DNA of 28,959 nt from an uncultured Oscillospiraceae bacterium (GTDB lineage Bacteria; Bacillota_A; Clostridia; Oscillospirales; Oscillospiraceae): the NCBI GenBank assembly GCA_900762245.1, contig CAAFFR010000183.1:1-28959 (forward strand), written 5' to 3'. Below, in pieces: positions 14,079 to 21,472 of this stretch. Below the pieces are notes generated by a model, which saw only the letters and a program-made list of their open reading frames with translations, ran no database searches and was not told the origin of the DNA. Made by a program: the position numbers and the translations under genes. Numbering within the stretch: the first letter of the stretch is position 1; the number at the start of each line of letters is the position of its first letter.

Positions 14079-15059
14079 ATGAAACAGGCATTGGTAGTAT
14101 TCCCCTGCGGGGAGGATGTGCGGGAAAGACTGACGAAAATTGGAGAAAACCGCTGCGCATTTTCCTTCAAAGAGCGGGACTGGACTCCGGAGCAGTATCA
14201 TACTGCTCTGAAAAATGCGCATATTATCATCGGTGAGCCCCGAAACGAGGATTTTGCTTACTGTGAACACTTGCAATGGATGCAGTCTCCCTCCTCCGGT
14301 GTCAATTACTATATGGACGGGGGAAAATTCCCGAAAGGCGCCATCCTCACCTGCATGACCGGCGGCTACGGCAGCGTTCTGGCGGAGCATCTGCTGGCTA
14401 TGGTATTGGCCCTGTGCCGCCGCCTGCCGGAATACCGGGACCAGCAGCATCAGCACACGTGGCAGCTGCGGAAATTCGACAAGCAGCTCTCCGGTTCCAC
14501 CCTGCTGATTCTGGGTGCGGGAGATATCGGCACCACCGTGGCAAGGTGGATGCGGCCCATGGTGGGCAAAATCATCGGCGTTCGCCGGGTCCTGCGGGAA
14601 TTTCCTGACTGCTATGACGAAATGGTGACCTTTGCCCAGCTGGACCGCTGTTTGGCGGAAGCGGACATCATCGTCTGCGCCCTGCCCCATACCCCGGAAA
14701 CGGCGTGCTTGCTGAACGAAGACCGCCTGCGAAAGACGAAAAAAGATGTGGTGCTTGTCAATGGCGGACGGGGAAGCCTCATCGATCAGGAAGCCCTGTG
14801 CCGTCTTCTGGACGAGGGCCATTTCTGGGGCGTTGGTCTGGAAGTTACCACCCCGGAGCCCCTGCCTGCGGACCATCCCCTGTGGGACAAGCCCAGACTG
14901 ATCATTACCCCTCACGCGGCGGGAAACTCTTTTGAGTTAGGCAGCCCCCTGTATCATACCATCTGGGATTTCATGATTCAGAACATCTCCCGCTATCTGC
15001 AGGGGGAAGAACCGGAAAATCAGGTGGATTTTAGTACGGGATATCGGAAAACGAAGTAA
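14079..15059 (+). CDS. D-isomer-specific 2-hydroxyacid dehydrogenase family protein
   Basis: A 326-residue NAD(P)-dependent dehydrogenase. Residues about 115-290 form the Rossmann domain with LGAGDIGTT. The catalytic Arg lies in VNGGRGSLID, the Glu in TTPEPLP and the His in TPHAAG. The usual LDV before the Glu reads LEV. It reduces 2-keto acids or oxidises D-2-hydroxyacids; substrate unknown. ATG 14079 is set by GGGAGGT seven bases upstream. That site begins only about 12 bases after the repeat ends, so the promoter must lie in or before the repeat. The NuoE-like gene follows 23 bases on. Confidence 0.9.
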   Translation: MKQALVVFPCGEDVRERLTKIGENRCAFSFKERDWTPEQYHTALKNAHIIIGEPRNEDFAYCEHLQWMQSPSSGVNYYMDGGKFPKGAILTCMTGGYGSVLAEHLLAMVLALCRRLPEYRDQQHQHTWQLRKFDKQLSGSTLLILGAGDIGTTVARWMRPMVGKIIGVRRVLREFPDCYDEMVTFAQLDRCLAEADIIVCALPHTPETACLLNEDRLRKTKKDVVLVNGGRGSLIDQEALCRLLDEGHFWGVGLEVTTPEPLPADHPLWDKPRLIITPHAAGNSFELGSPLYHTIWDFMIQNISRYLQGEEPENQVDFSTGYRKTK

Positions 15060-15082
15060 AAAATGCAGGGCGGGCAGATGTT

Positions 15083-15523
15083 ATGATGAAATGGAATTTG
15101 GCAGAAGCAGTGGCATATTACCGCAACCAGGGTGCCCCCGGAGACCAGAGCGCCGTGATTGCGCTGCTGCGGGAGCTTCAGCAGGAAAACGGTGGGGCAA
15201 TTCCCCGGAAGCTGCTGGCAGAGGCGGCAGAACTGCTGGGAACCAAGGAAGCTCTTTTTCTGGCTCTGGTGAAACGCATCCCCAGCCTGCGGCTGTCGGA
15301 TACGCACATACTGGAAATCTGTGCCGGACCCAACTGCCCGAAACGGGCAGATCTGGCAGGCTTTGTGGAAAAAACCTACGGAAAAAACAGAAAATTCACA
15401 GTAAAAACCGTGCCCTGCATGCGCCTGTGCGGCAAAGGCCCCAATATCAAATGGGACGGGGTCGTGTATCATCAGGCAGACGAGGCCTTGATCCGGAAAC
15501 TGGTGGAAGGAAAGGAACTGTAG
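15083..15523 (+). CDS. NuoE-like [2Fe-2S] thioredoxin-fold protein
   Basis: A 146-residue protein of the NADH dehydrogenase 24-kDa (NuoE/HoxE) family. Residues about 1-70 are the helical N-terminal part. Residues 75-146 are a thioredoxin-like domain with the four [2Fe-2S] ligands Cys80, Cys85, Cys112 and Cys116 (C-x4-C and C-x3-C). NuoE proteins pass electrons from a flavin subunit in hydrogenases, formate dehydrogenases and complex I, but no NuoF-like partner is next to it. It lies 23 bases after the dehydrogenase and is probably cotranscribed. ATG 15083 follows GGGCGGG. Confidence 0.88.
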   Translation: MMKWNLAEAVAYYRNQGAPGDQSAVIALLRELQQENGGAIPRKLLAEAAELLGTKEALFLALVKRIPSLRLSDTHILEICAGPNCPKRADLAGFVEKTYGKNRKFTVKTVPCMRLCGKGPNIKWDGVVYHQADEALIRKLVEGKEL

Positions 15524-15541
15524 GGCAGTTCCCAAAAGGTT

Positions 15542-15567
15542 CCCCCGCTGCTTTTCTGCAGCGGGGG
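15542..15567. terminator. Shared convergent terminator hairpin
   Basis: A 10-bp stem CCCCCGCTGC/GCAGCGGGGG with loop TTTTCT, between two converging genes. T runs are weak on both sides (GTTTCT on plus, CCTTTT on minus). Confidence 0.7.
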
Positions 15568-15577
15568 ATGTTTCTGT

Positions 15578-17611
15578 CTAATTCAGCAGGTCGGAGATGG
15601 GCTGCATACCCTGATCGATGCGCATATATTTGGCGAGGGTGGCTTCGGCCTCTTCTCTGGGGACGGGGGTACCGTGGATATCCGACTGGTAGGAAGCAGT
15701 GGCCTTGTTGTACACCACAAGGTCCAGTTCCTCCTCCCGGAAGACGTTCAGCCGCAGGAAGTGGTGGCGTTCTTCCTCAACACCCTCAGAGATATACTGG
15801 TTGTAGGCCTGCTCCAGGATTCCATCCTCGCAGAGATAGAAATCCATGGAGGTGACCGGGTAAACGATGCCGTAGCGGTAGGTATAGATGGTCCAGTACT
15901 TTTCTCCATCGCCGCTGAGCAGCAGGTCCTCCACACCGTCACCATTGACATCCAGAATGCGGTAGTGGGTGTAGTGGAGATCCTTTTTGCCCCGGAAATG
16001 GTCTGCGTAAACCTCCCGCAGGTCTTCCCCGGAAAGCCGCACATCCTTGGCGTTCAGCCAGTCTCCCAGTGTGGTACCCTTGTCATCCAGCGGGTAGTCC
16101 ATCAGGGGCTTCCAGTCCAGTTTGAGATGGGGATACTGTGCCATCAGGGCCCGGGCTTCCGCTTCCGTGGTTTCCACAGTGGTAAATTTCACAAAGTCTT
16201 CCCCCTTGCGCCACTGGTCCTGTGTGCGCTGCAGGTTCAGGAAGGGCCTTCCCAAGCCGGTGTCCGGGTCCAAAAGGGCGGTATCGCCGGCGGGAGAATA
16301 ATACATATGGGTCTCCTGATCGTCATACGCCCCAAAATCATCTACGCTGTGCAGTACACGGCCCTCGCAGAGGAACAGGTGTGTCACACCGCCGGATCTG
16401 ACCTGTCCATCCACCATGGCAGCCCATTCGTAGAAGCTTCCATCCGAACGGCCCAGAAGCAGATCATCTTCTCCGTCCCCGGTAAGGTCGTAGAAGGTAT
16501 AGCGCAGGCCCTCCTGATAGATGCTGATGGTATCTTTCAGATAGTCACTGAAGCCGCCGTAGACCTCCGGGACATAGGTATGCTCTGCCTGATAGGCGGC
16601 TTCGGCCTCTGCCAGCTTTTCTTCCACAGCGGTCCGGTCTACCTCCCTGGGGGAGATGGAATAGTCGAAGAGGTCTGCCATGGCGGTCAGTTCTTCCTTC
16701 GTGATGATCTGGCTTTCGTCTGGATAGCTGCTGCCGGAGCGGTTGCCGTCAATGGAGAGGATCAGGCTTGCCTTTTCCACTTCCGCAAGGATGTAGGACT
16801 GGCCCTTATTGCTGCGGGCGATGAGGACCTGCGTGCCGTCGGCAGCGGTGTGATCCCACTGTTCAAAATCATTCAGGTCCATCCTGCTGCCGCTGAAGGA
16901 CAGGGGGAGGTAGTCCTTCCGGGCATACACCAGCGTTACCCATGTGCCAGGGGTCCCCTCCGAGGGGATCAGTTCAAACTCCATCTTAAAATTATACGGG
17001 GGATACAGGAGACCGGCCATATGGCGAAGCTCGGCCCCGGTATCGGGACGCAGCAGAGAACCGATGCCGGTTTCTTCCAAGAAAATGTTGCTCTGATATT
17101 GCTGGAACACAAGGTCGGTATCCAGCAGCTTCAAATCATATTTTGCGGCGATCTCGTCCACCTTTGCGGCCATTTCGGGGGTATAGCAGCCATAGGTAAA
17201 TTCGTATCGGTCCCCGATCTGGGGCAGGTTTGGCTCGTTGGTCATGAGTTTACCGTCTGGGTCGTAGGTTTCCAGAAAATCATACCACTCTGCCAGAGCC
17301 TGCTGGATGGGTTCGCCGCTGTGGCCGTAGAGGGTGAGGATGTCCCGGGTTTTCTCCGCAGGCTCCACAGCCCGGCCCTCGTCATCAAAGCGCTGGGTAT
17401 AGGTTTCCTGTCCGATGGACATATCCTGCAGCCGCAGGGCATACACCACCGCGCAGCCCACCAGTGTCAGAGTCAGGGCGATGACGGCGGCAATGAGGAG
17501 GGTGCGTTTCAGGGATAGGTGTCTGGGGGCGGCTTCCCGGGTGGCAAGGGCGGCGGTGATGTAGCTGTCCTGGGCCTCCCCGATGACGGTCATAAGCTGT
17601 TTGGCATTCAT
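15578..17611 (-). CDS. Membrane-anchored protein with FG-GAP-like repeats, partner of ECF sigma
   Basis: A 677-residue protein with a cytosolic N-terminus of about 36 residues, one membrane segment (about 37-60, LLIAAVIALTLTLVG) and a large outer domain. Two acidic loops, DLTGDGEDDLLLG (about 375) and DVNGDGVEDLLLSGDG (about 550), match calcium-binding FG-GAP/integrin-type repeats. Its ATG overlaps the sigma stop (ATGA), so the two are cotranslated. By position and topology it should be the anti-sigma factor or sensor for that sigma, but no zinc anti-sigma motif is visible. The N-terminus MNAKQLMTVIGEAQDSYI is the likely sigma-facing segment. No family is named with confidence. Confidence 0.75.
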   Translation of the reverse strand: MNAKQLMTVIGEAQDSYITAALATREAAPRHLSLKRTLLIAAVIALTLTLVGCAVVYALRLQDMSIGQETYTQRFDDEGRAVEPAEKTRDILTLYGHSGEPIQQALAEWYDFLETYDPDGKLMTNEPNLPQIGDRYEFTYGCYTPEMAAKVDEIAAKYDLKLLDTDLVFQQYQSNIFLEETGIGSLLRPDTGAELRHMAGLLYPPYNFKMEFELIPSEGTPGTWVTLVYARKDYLPLSFSGSRMDLNDFEQWDHTAADGTQVLIARSNKGQSYILAEVEKASLILSIDGNRSGSSYPDESQIITKEELTAMADLFDYSISPREVDRTAVEEKLAEAEAAYQAEHTYVPEVYGGFSDYLKDTISIYQEGLRYTFYDLTGDGEDDLLLGRSDGSFYEWAAMVDGQVRSGGVTHLFLCEGRVLHSVDDFGAYDDQETHMYYSPAGDTALLDPDTGLGRPFLNLQRTQDQWRKGEDFVKFTTVETTEAEARALMAQYPHLKLDWKPLMDYPLDDKGTTLGDWLNAKDVRLSGEDLREVYADHFRGKKDLHYTHYRILDVNGDGVEDLLLSGDGEKYWTIYTYRYGIVYPVTSMDFYLCEDGILEQAYNQYISEGVEEERHHFLRLNVFREEELDLVVYNKATASYQSDIHGTPVPREEAEATLAKYMRIDQGMQPISDLLN

Positions 17612-18165
17612 AGCAGTCCCTCCTGTTCCAGCTCCCGGCGGAGCTTCTTCCGGGTACGCAGAAGCATGGATTTCACCTTGCTCTGGGAAAAGCCGAAGCT
17701 GTTTGCAATGTCTTCAATGGTGTCCACGCACCAGTAGCGGCGCAGGAACACATTCCGCTCGGTCTGCGGCAGACGGTCCAGAAAGCGGCGGAAGGTGCGG
17801 ACGGTCTCCTTGTGGGCATAGTCCTTCTCCACGTCCATCCGGTCGGCAACGCAGGCATCCAGCTCCTCCAGTGCCAGCGTCATTTCCCCGCCGCCCCGCT
17901 TATAGGCGCTGCGGCTGTTCCAGCGGTTGATGGAAATATGGCGGGTAAGCTTGCCGAGGAAGGTGCTCAGTACCGCAGGCCGCCGGGGCGGGATGCTGCG
18001 CCACGCGGCCATGTAGGTATCGGAAACGCTTTCCTCCGCGTCTTCGTTGTTGCTGAGAATGTTATAGGCGATGGAATAACAGTAGCGGCCGTATTTTGCG
18101 TCGGTCTGGGCAATGGCCGATTCCGACCGGGCAAAATACAGGTCAACGATGGCAGTGTCTTCCAT
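17608..18165 (-). CDS. ECF-type sigma-70 family sigma factor
   Basis: A 185-residue sigma factor with regions 2 and 4 only. Region 2 (about 12-80) holds YNILSNNEDAEESVSDTYMA. Region 4 (about 128-180) is a helix-turn-helix with RLPQTERNVFLRRYW and SQSKVKSMLLRTRKKL. It directs RNA polymerase to its own set of promoters. AGGAGG lies nine bases before ATG 18165. It overlaps the downstream membrane protein gene, the usual sigma/anti-sigma arrangement. Divergent from the methyltransferase gene. Confidence 0.92.
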   Translation of the reverse strand: MEDTAIVDLYFARSESAIAQTDAKYGRYCYSIAYNILSNNEDAEESVSDTYMAAWRSIPPRRPAVLSTFLGKLTRHISINRWNSRSAYKRGGGEMTLALEELDACVADRMDVEKDYAHKETVRTFRRFLDRLPQTERNVFLRRYWCVDTIEDIANSFGFSQSKVKSMLLRTRKKLRRELEQEGLL

Positions 18166-18268
18166 AGGGTCATTCCTCCTTTGTCTTGATTGGGCCCTTC
18201 ACCTATATACACAGGAAATTCTGGGGTTGGTTGCATGGGAGTTGAAAAAATTCAATTTTATTATACCG

Positions 18269-18297
18269 TTTACAAAATCCTGCGTCAACGCTATAAT
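18269..18297 (+). promoter_or_regulatory. Promoter of the methyltransferase gene
   Basis: TTTACA (18269-18274), 17-bp spacer, TATAAT (18292-18297), about 28 bases before the chosen start codon. Confidence 0.8.
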
Positions 18298-18324
18298 GGG
18301 GGCAGGGAAAAGGGGGCGGCGGGA

Positions 18325-19026
18325 ATGTACAGTGATATTTTCTGCAAGGTTTACAACGAATTTGGCTGGAATTACTACCCGGAGGCCTTTGGCGAGCAGC
18401 TTTTGCAGTGGCTGCGGGTCAACGGCGTGAAGCCGAAAACTGCCATGGACTTAGCCTGCGGCACGGGAGTGCTGTGCGAAATTCTGCGGGAAAACGGCAT
18501 TGCCAGCGCCGGCATGGACTTTTCTTCCGGCATGATCGGCATTGCCCGGCAGCGGTGCCCGGAGATCCCCTATGAGGTGGCGGACATGACGGTGTTCTGT
18601 CCCCAGCGGCAGTATGACCTGGTGACCTGCACGGGAGATGCCATCAACCATATTGCTGCCCTGTCCGATGTGGAAAAGATCTTCCAAAATGTCTATGCCT
18701 ACACAGCCCGGGGCGGCTATTTCATCTTTGACCTGCTGAACGAAAACGAGGTCTCTGACAGCGAGCCCTTTGAGATGGATTTCACGGAAACCACCCGGGT
18801 ATGGTTTCAGATGGTCCGCCCGGCGGAAGATAAAGTGGAGCTTCACATCCGGGTCTATGAAAACGGAGCGCTCCAATTCGAGGAGGTTATCCGGGAGACC
18901 ATTCACGATGCTGCGGAAGTGTGCCGCCTGCTGGAAAAAGCAGGCTTTACGGTGCTTCGCTGCGCCGACCGGATGCTGGAAGACGGCGGTCACGGTACGA
19001 CCTGGTTTATGATTGCGCGAAAATGA
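18325..19026 (+). CDS. Class I SAM-dependent methyltransferase
   Basis: A 233-residue methyltransferase. Motif I is AMDLACGTGVLCEIL (about 39-53), motif II GIASAGMDFS, and the acidic/aromatic pocket DLVTCTGDAINHI. The start at 18325 (MYSDIFCKVYNEFGW) follows AGGGGGCGGCGG and the promoter at 18269. The frame extends upstream of the promoter, so longer starts are ruled out. Similar Firmicute proteins methylate small molecules; the substrate is unknown. Cytosolic, single gene. Confidence 0.9.
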   Translation: MYSDIFCKVYNEFGWNYYPEAFGEQLLQWLRVNGVKPKTAMDLACGTGVLCEILRENGIASAGMDFSSGMIGIARQRCPEIPYEVADMTVFCPQRQYDLVTCTGDAINHIAALSDVEKIFQNVYAYTARGGYFIFDLLNENEVSDSEPFEMDFTETTRVWFQMVRPAEDKVELHIRVYENGALQFEEVIRETIHDAAEVCRLLEKAGFTVLRCADRMLEDGGHGTTWFMIARK

Positions 19027-19031
19027 AAAAT

Positions 19032-19057
19032 GGGCGGGGTCCAATCGGACCCCGCCC
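19032..19057. terminator. Convergent terminator hairpin
   Basis: An 11-bp perfect stem GGGCGGGGTCC/GGACCCCGCCC with loop AATC, five bases after the methyltransferase stop and before the converging 19069-19290 gene. On the minus strand it is followed by CATTTTTCATTT. Confidence 0.8.
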
Positions 19058-19068
19058 TGTGTATTTGG

Positions 19069-19290
19069 TTATGTGCAGGCTTTCAGCAGACCGAAGGCGA
19101 TGCCCACCAGCGCGATGGGGAGCAGCAGCACCAGACCGCCGGCAAACAGCAGGCAAAAGCCCAGCAGCGGCACGGCAATGGCAAACAACAGGGATGCGAT
19201 GATCTTGGCAGTTCCCCAGGCCATCCGCAGTGCCAGTCCCAGAGCCTTGAAAAACAGCCAGCAGAATAACACGATAAAGAGAATCTCCAT
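19069..19290 (-). CDS. Small hydrophobic membrane protein
   Basis: A 73-residue protein, almost wholly hydrophobic, with two or three membrane helices (ILFIVLFCWLFFKALGLAL, then ASLLFAIAVPLLGFCLLFAG and LVLLLPIALVGIAFGLL). ATG 19290 is chosen; GGAGGGAG lies upstream at slightly long spacing. The longer frame to 19317 would need a TTG start upstream of that site. No family is recognised. The function cannot be inferred from its neighbours. Confidence 0.65.
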   Translation of the reverse strand: MEILFIVLFCWLFFKALGLALRMAWGTAKIIASLLFAIAVPLLGFCLLFAGGLVLLLPIALVGIAFGLLKACT

Positions 19291-19370
19291 TGTGATGTTC
19301 TCCCTCCTTTTACCCAAAGTATATCAGAAAAAGAATGGGAATGTGTGGAGGAATTGTAACATTTTCCGCC

Positions 19371-19853
19371 TCAGGCGGCCTGCCGCATCTGCTGGCGGAC
19401 GATGTTGGTAAGCCGGGCGATAAATTCGCCGTTGGTGGGCTTGCCCCGGTCGGGGCTGACGGTGTTGCCGAAATAGCGTCCCAGCACATCCCAGTCGCCC
19501 CGGGTCCAGGTCACCTCCACCAGATGGCGGATGGCCCGTTCCACCCGGGCGGCAGTGGTGTCGAACTTGGCTGCCAGCTGGGGATAGAGGCCGAAGGTGA
19601 TGTTGTTGATGTACATCTGGTCGCTGAGCACCAGCAGCACCGCCTCCACCACATAGGGGTGTCCCAGCAGATGGTCCGGGGAGCCCAGCTCCAGCAGAAG
19701 CTGGCGCACCAGATACTCGGGGTCCGGGGCGCGGCTGGCGGACCGGCTGACGATCAGCCGCCGCAGCTCCTCCCGGATTTTTACTCTCTCACTTTCCTTC
19801 TCCGCGGTGCAAAGCCGCATCAACGCATTTACCTGTTGTTCTAACATACTCAT
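19371..19853 (-). CDS. Orphan Spo0A C-terminal (DNA-binding) domain protein
   Basis: A 160-residue protein. Residues about 48-155 match the effector domain of the sporulation regulator Spo0A: LLLELGSPDHLLGHPYVVEA, then FGLYPQLAAKFDTTAARVER, AIRHLVEVTWTRG, and GKPTNGEFIARL. The phosphoacceptor receiver domain of Spo0A is absent; instead there is a short helical, charged N-terminus (EKESERVKIREELRRLI). It should bind 0A-box-like DNA without phosphorylation control. ATG 19853 is used because AGGAGGT lies seven bases upstream, against one base for ATG 19859. It could compete with or fine-tune true Spo0A (inference). Confidence 0.88.
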   Translation of the reverse strand: MSMLEQQVNALMRLCTAEKESERVKIREELRRLIVSRSASRAPDPEYLVRQLLLELGSPDHLLGHPYVVEAVLLVLSDQMYINNITFGLYPQLAAKFDTTAARVERAIRHLVEVTWTRGDWDVLGRYFGNTVSPDRGKPTNGEFIARLTNIVRQQMRQAA

Positions 19854-19897
19854 ATTCATTACCTCCTATGGTATAATTAACGGGATATCAGACAATT

Positions 19898-20037
19898 GTA
19901 GGGGGCGGCGTCCTCGACGCCCCGCCCGGAAATCCGGCCTCAATGGACGGATTTTCAGAAGTATACCGCGTTCAGTAAGGATTTTGCCCCATCGAGGTGC
20001 AAAATCCTTTCGGGGCGTCCGGGAGGCCGCCCCCTAC
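19898..20037. repeat. GTAGGG...CCCTAC palindromic element
   Basis: Terminal arms GTAGGGGGCGGC/GCCGCCCCCTAC are a perfect 12-bp inverted repeat. Inside are GGCGTC loop CTC (19907-19921), GACGCCCCG pairing with CGGGGCGTC, GAAATCCG/CGGATTTTC and AAGGATTTTGC/GCAAAATCCTT. Its first 29 bases nearly equal the element at 26370. Confidence 0.9.
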
Positions 20038-20111
20038 AAGGGTAAAGTGTCCGTTTTATTGGATGATTTCTTTGGTATACTTTCTGTATCGACAAAAGTC
20101 TCCTTTTTGTG

Positions 20112-20252
20112 TTGACTTAAGTAGCTTTCTGTGCTATGATTACAGCAGAAAACAAAGAAATTAACCGCGTTTGGTTACTTAAGTAGCTCGTATGTTCGCA
20201 TTATACGACGGCAAGCATCCGTTGTCAAGGTGTTTGGAGGTTACTAAAGTAA
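20112..20252 (+). promoter_or_regulatory. XRE promoter with three operator-like palindromes
   Basis: TTGACT (20112-20117), 17-bp spacer, TATGAT (20135-20140). An ACTTAAGT core at 20115-20122 overlaps the -35 and spacer. A second ACTTAAGT lies at 20177-20184 and a related TTACTAAAGTAA at 20241-20252, each followed by A/G-rich flanks. The cores are 62 and 66 bases apart, about six helical turns, which suggests cooperative binding and looping by the XRE protein. Confidence 0.65.
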
Positions 20253-20290
20253 TCTTCTGCGAATTGCACAAATCGTTAGGGGGAACTTTT

Positions 20291-20638
20291 GTGTTTTTTA
20301 ACAGATTCAAGTCTCTGTGTGACGAAAAAGGCATCAGCGTATACCGGGCCTGCGAGGCCATCGGCTTGAACCGCTCGGCAGTGGCCAAGTGGAAGGCCGG
20401 AGGCCGTCCCAACGGCACCACTGCCGGAAGATTAGCGGACTACTTTGGCGTCACCACCGACTATCTGTTAGGCCAAAGCGACGAAAAATCACCCGCTGCA
20501 GTGCAGCGGGCGGTCAGTGATGACGAGATCAAGTTTGCCCTCTTCGGCGGCGACGGGGAGATCACCGACGAGATGTACGAAGAGGTGAAGCAGTTTGCTG
20601 CCTTCATTAAGCAGCGGGAGGCAGACCGAAAGGAGTAA
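20291..20638 (+). CDS. XRE-family transcriptional regulator (Cro/CI type)
   Basis: A 115-residue protein. Residues about 4-60 are a helix-turn-helix of the lambda repressor type (FKSLCDEKGISVYRACEAIG, then AVAKWKAGGRPNGTT and LADYFGVTTDYLLG). The C-terminus is acidic and helical and could dimerise. The start is GTG 20291, seven bases after AGGGGGA; the longer open frame begins inside the operator region and is not credible. The ImmA-like peptidase gene starts two bases after its stop. Such pairs control phages, ICEs and stress responses: the peptidase cleaves the repressor to relieve repression. Confidence 0.9.
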   Translation: MFFNRFKSLCDEKGISVYRACEAIGLNRSAVAKWKAGGRPNGTTAGRLADYFGVTTDYLLGQSDEKSPAAVQRAVSDDEIKFALFGGDGEITDEMYEEVKQFAAFIKQREADRKE

Positions 20639-20640
20639 CC

Positions 20641-21069
20641 ATGGAAATTCGCGGCCTCTATGATCTGGCGCGACAAGAGAATATAGAGGTCTTCGATTTC
20701 TCACTGCCGAAAACCGGCTCCATGTCCCACATGTCGGAAACCGGGCGGTGCTATATCGCCATGGATGCCGCCGTGAAGGATGGGGCCGTCCGGGAGCGGG
20801 TACACCTGAGCCATGAGCTGGGCCACTGCATCACCGGCAGCTTCTATAGCCTCCATACCGCTGTGGACTGCCGCCAGCGCCACGAAAACCGGGCCAACAA
20901 ATGGGCGGTCCAGACCCTGATCCCGGTGGAAGCCCTGGACGATGCCATTGCCGAGGGCTGTACCGAGGTCTGGGAACTGGCAGACCGTTTTCAGGTGACG
21001 GAAGAATTTGTAAGGAAAGCCGTCTGCTGGTACGTCCACGGAAATATGGCGGCAGAGCTGTATTTTTGA
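20641..21069 (+). CDS. ImmA/IrrE-family metallo-endopeptidase
   Basis: A 142-residue zinc peptidase with the motif HELGH (about residues 58-62) in VHLSHELGHCITG, followed by the helical ENRANKWAVQTLIP segment of COG2856. The third ligand is likely in this HENRAN region. AAGGAG overlaps the XRE stop codon, so the two are translationally coupled. By analogy with ImmA/ImmR it would cleave the upstream XRE repressor. No integrase, relaxase or phage genes are nearby in the window, so the controlled target may be elsewhere or be the pair itself. Confidence 0.9.
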   Translation: MEIRGLYDLARQENIEVFDFSLPKTGSMSHMSETGRCYIAMDAAVKDGAVRERVHLSHELGHCITGSFYSLHTAVDCRQRHENRANKWAVQTLIPVEALDDAIAEGCTEVWELADRFQVTEEFVRKAVCWYVHGNMAAELYF

Positions 21070-21127
21070 GCTCAAAAACAAAAGGGGCCGACCCCTTCAC
21101 AGGACCAAAGAAAAACCAGCACAATAA

Positions 21128-21170
21128 AACGGAAAGCTCATGACCAAAATCATGATGCTTCCCGTTTTTT
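21128..21170 (+). terminator. Terminator of the XRE-ImmA operon
   Basis: A long imperfect stem, AACGGAAAGCTCATGA pairing with TCATGATGCTTCCCGTT, then TTTTT. Confidence 0.85.
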
Positions 21171-21333
21171 GTATTGACGGGGTTTGGGGAAGGCACTCCC
21201 CAACAAGATTCCATAGGTAGAAATGAGCGAAATGCGAAATTTGGCCCCATGGCAGAATTTTACTCTAACGTGTTGCCGTAAAAACTAATGTACAATAGAA
21301 AAATATCGAATATCACGAAATCGGGATATCTTA

Positions 21334-21362
21334 TTGTCATTTCTCGTAAGCTCTGCTATAAT
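21334..21362 (+). promoter_or_regulatory. Promoter of the restriction-modification operon
   Basis: TTGTCA (21334-21339), 17-bp spacer, TATAAT (21357-21362). The leader to the methyltransferase start is about 105 bases and contains the 10-codon ORF. Confidence 0.8.
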
Positions 21363-21405
21363 ATATTCTGTAATGCTATATCTATGTGCTTTTTAGGAGA
21401 TTCGC

Positions 21406-21438
21406 ATGATGTATAGCTATAGCAGACTGTGGAAATAA
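21406..21438 (+). CDS. Possible 10-residue leader peptide
   Basis: MMYSYSRLWK followed by a stop, with TTTTTAGGAGA well spaced before the ATG. It lies between the operon promoter and the methyltransferase. It could couple or delay translation of the methyltransferase, or be chance. It has no recognised homologue. Confidence 0.35.
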   Translation: MMYSYSRLWK

Positions 21439-21472
21439 GAATTGATAATAACCTAGAATGAGGTATAGACCC

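Larger units (their letters stand above)
21171..21472. other. AT-rich gap ahead of the restriction-modification genes
   Basis: About 300 bases with no protein longer than ten codons. GC drops sharply from about 21250 onward, which marks the left edge of the low-GC block. It contains the promoter at 21334-21362 and a small ORF at 21406-21438. I see no att-like direct repeat or integrase. Confidence 0.6.

Noticed and set aside
15674..17518. 614-codon plus-strand frame opposite the FG-GAP protein
   Set aside because: Antisense shadow; the minus frame has a proper start, membrane segment and sigma overlap.
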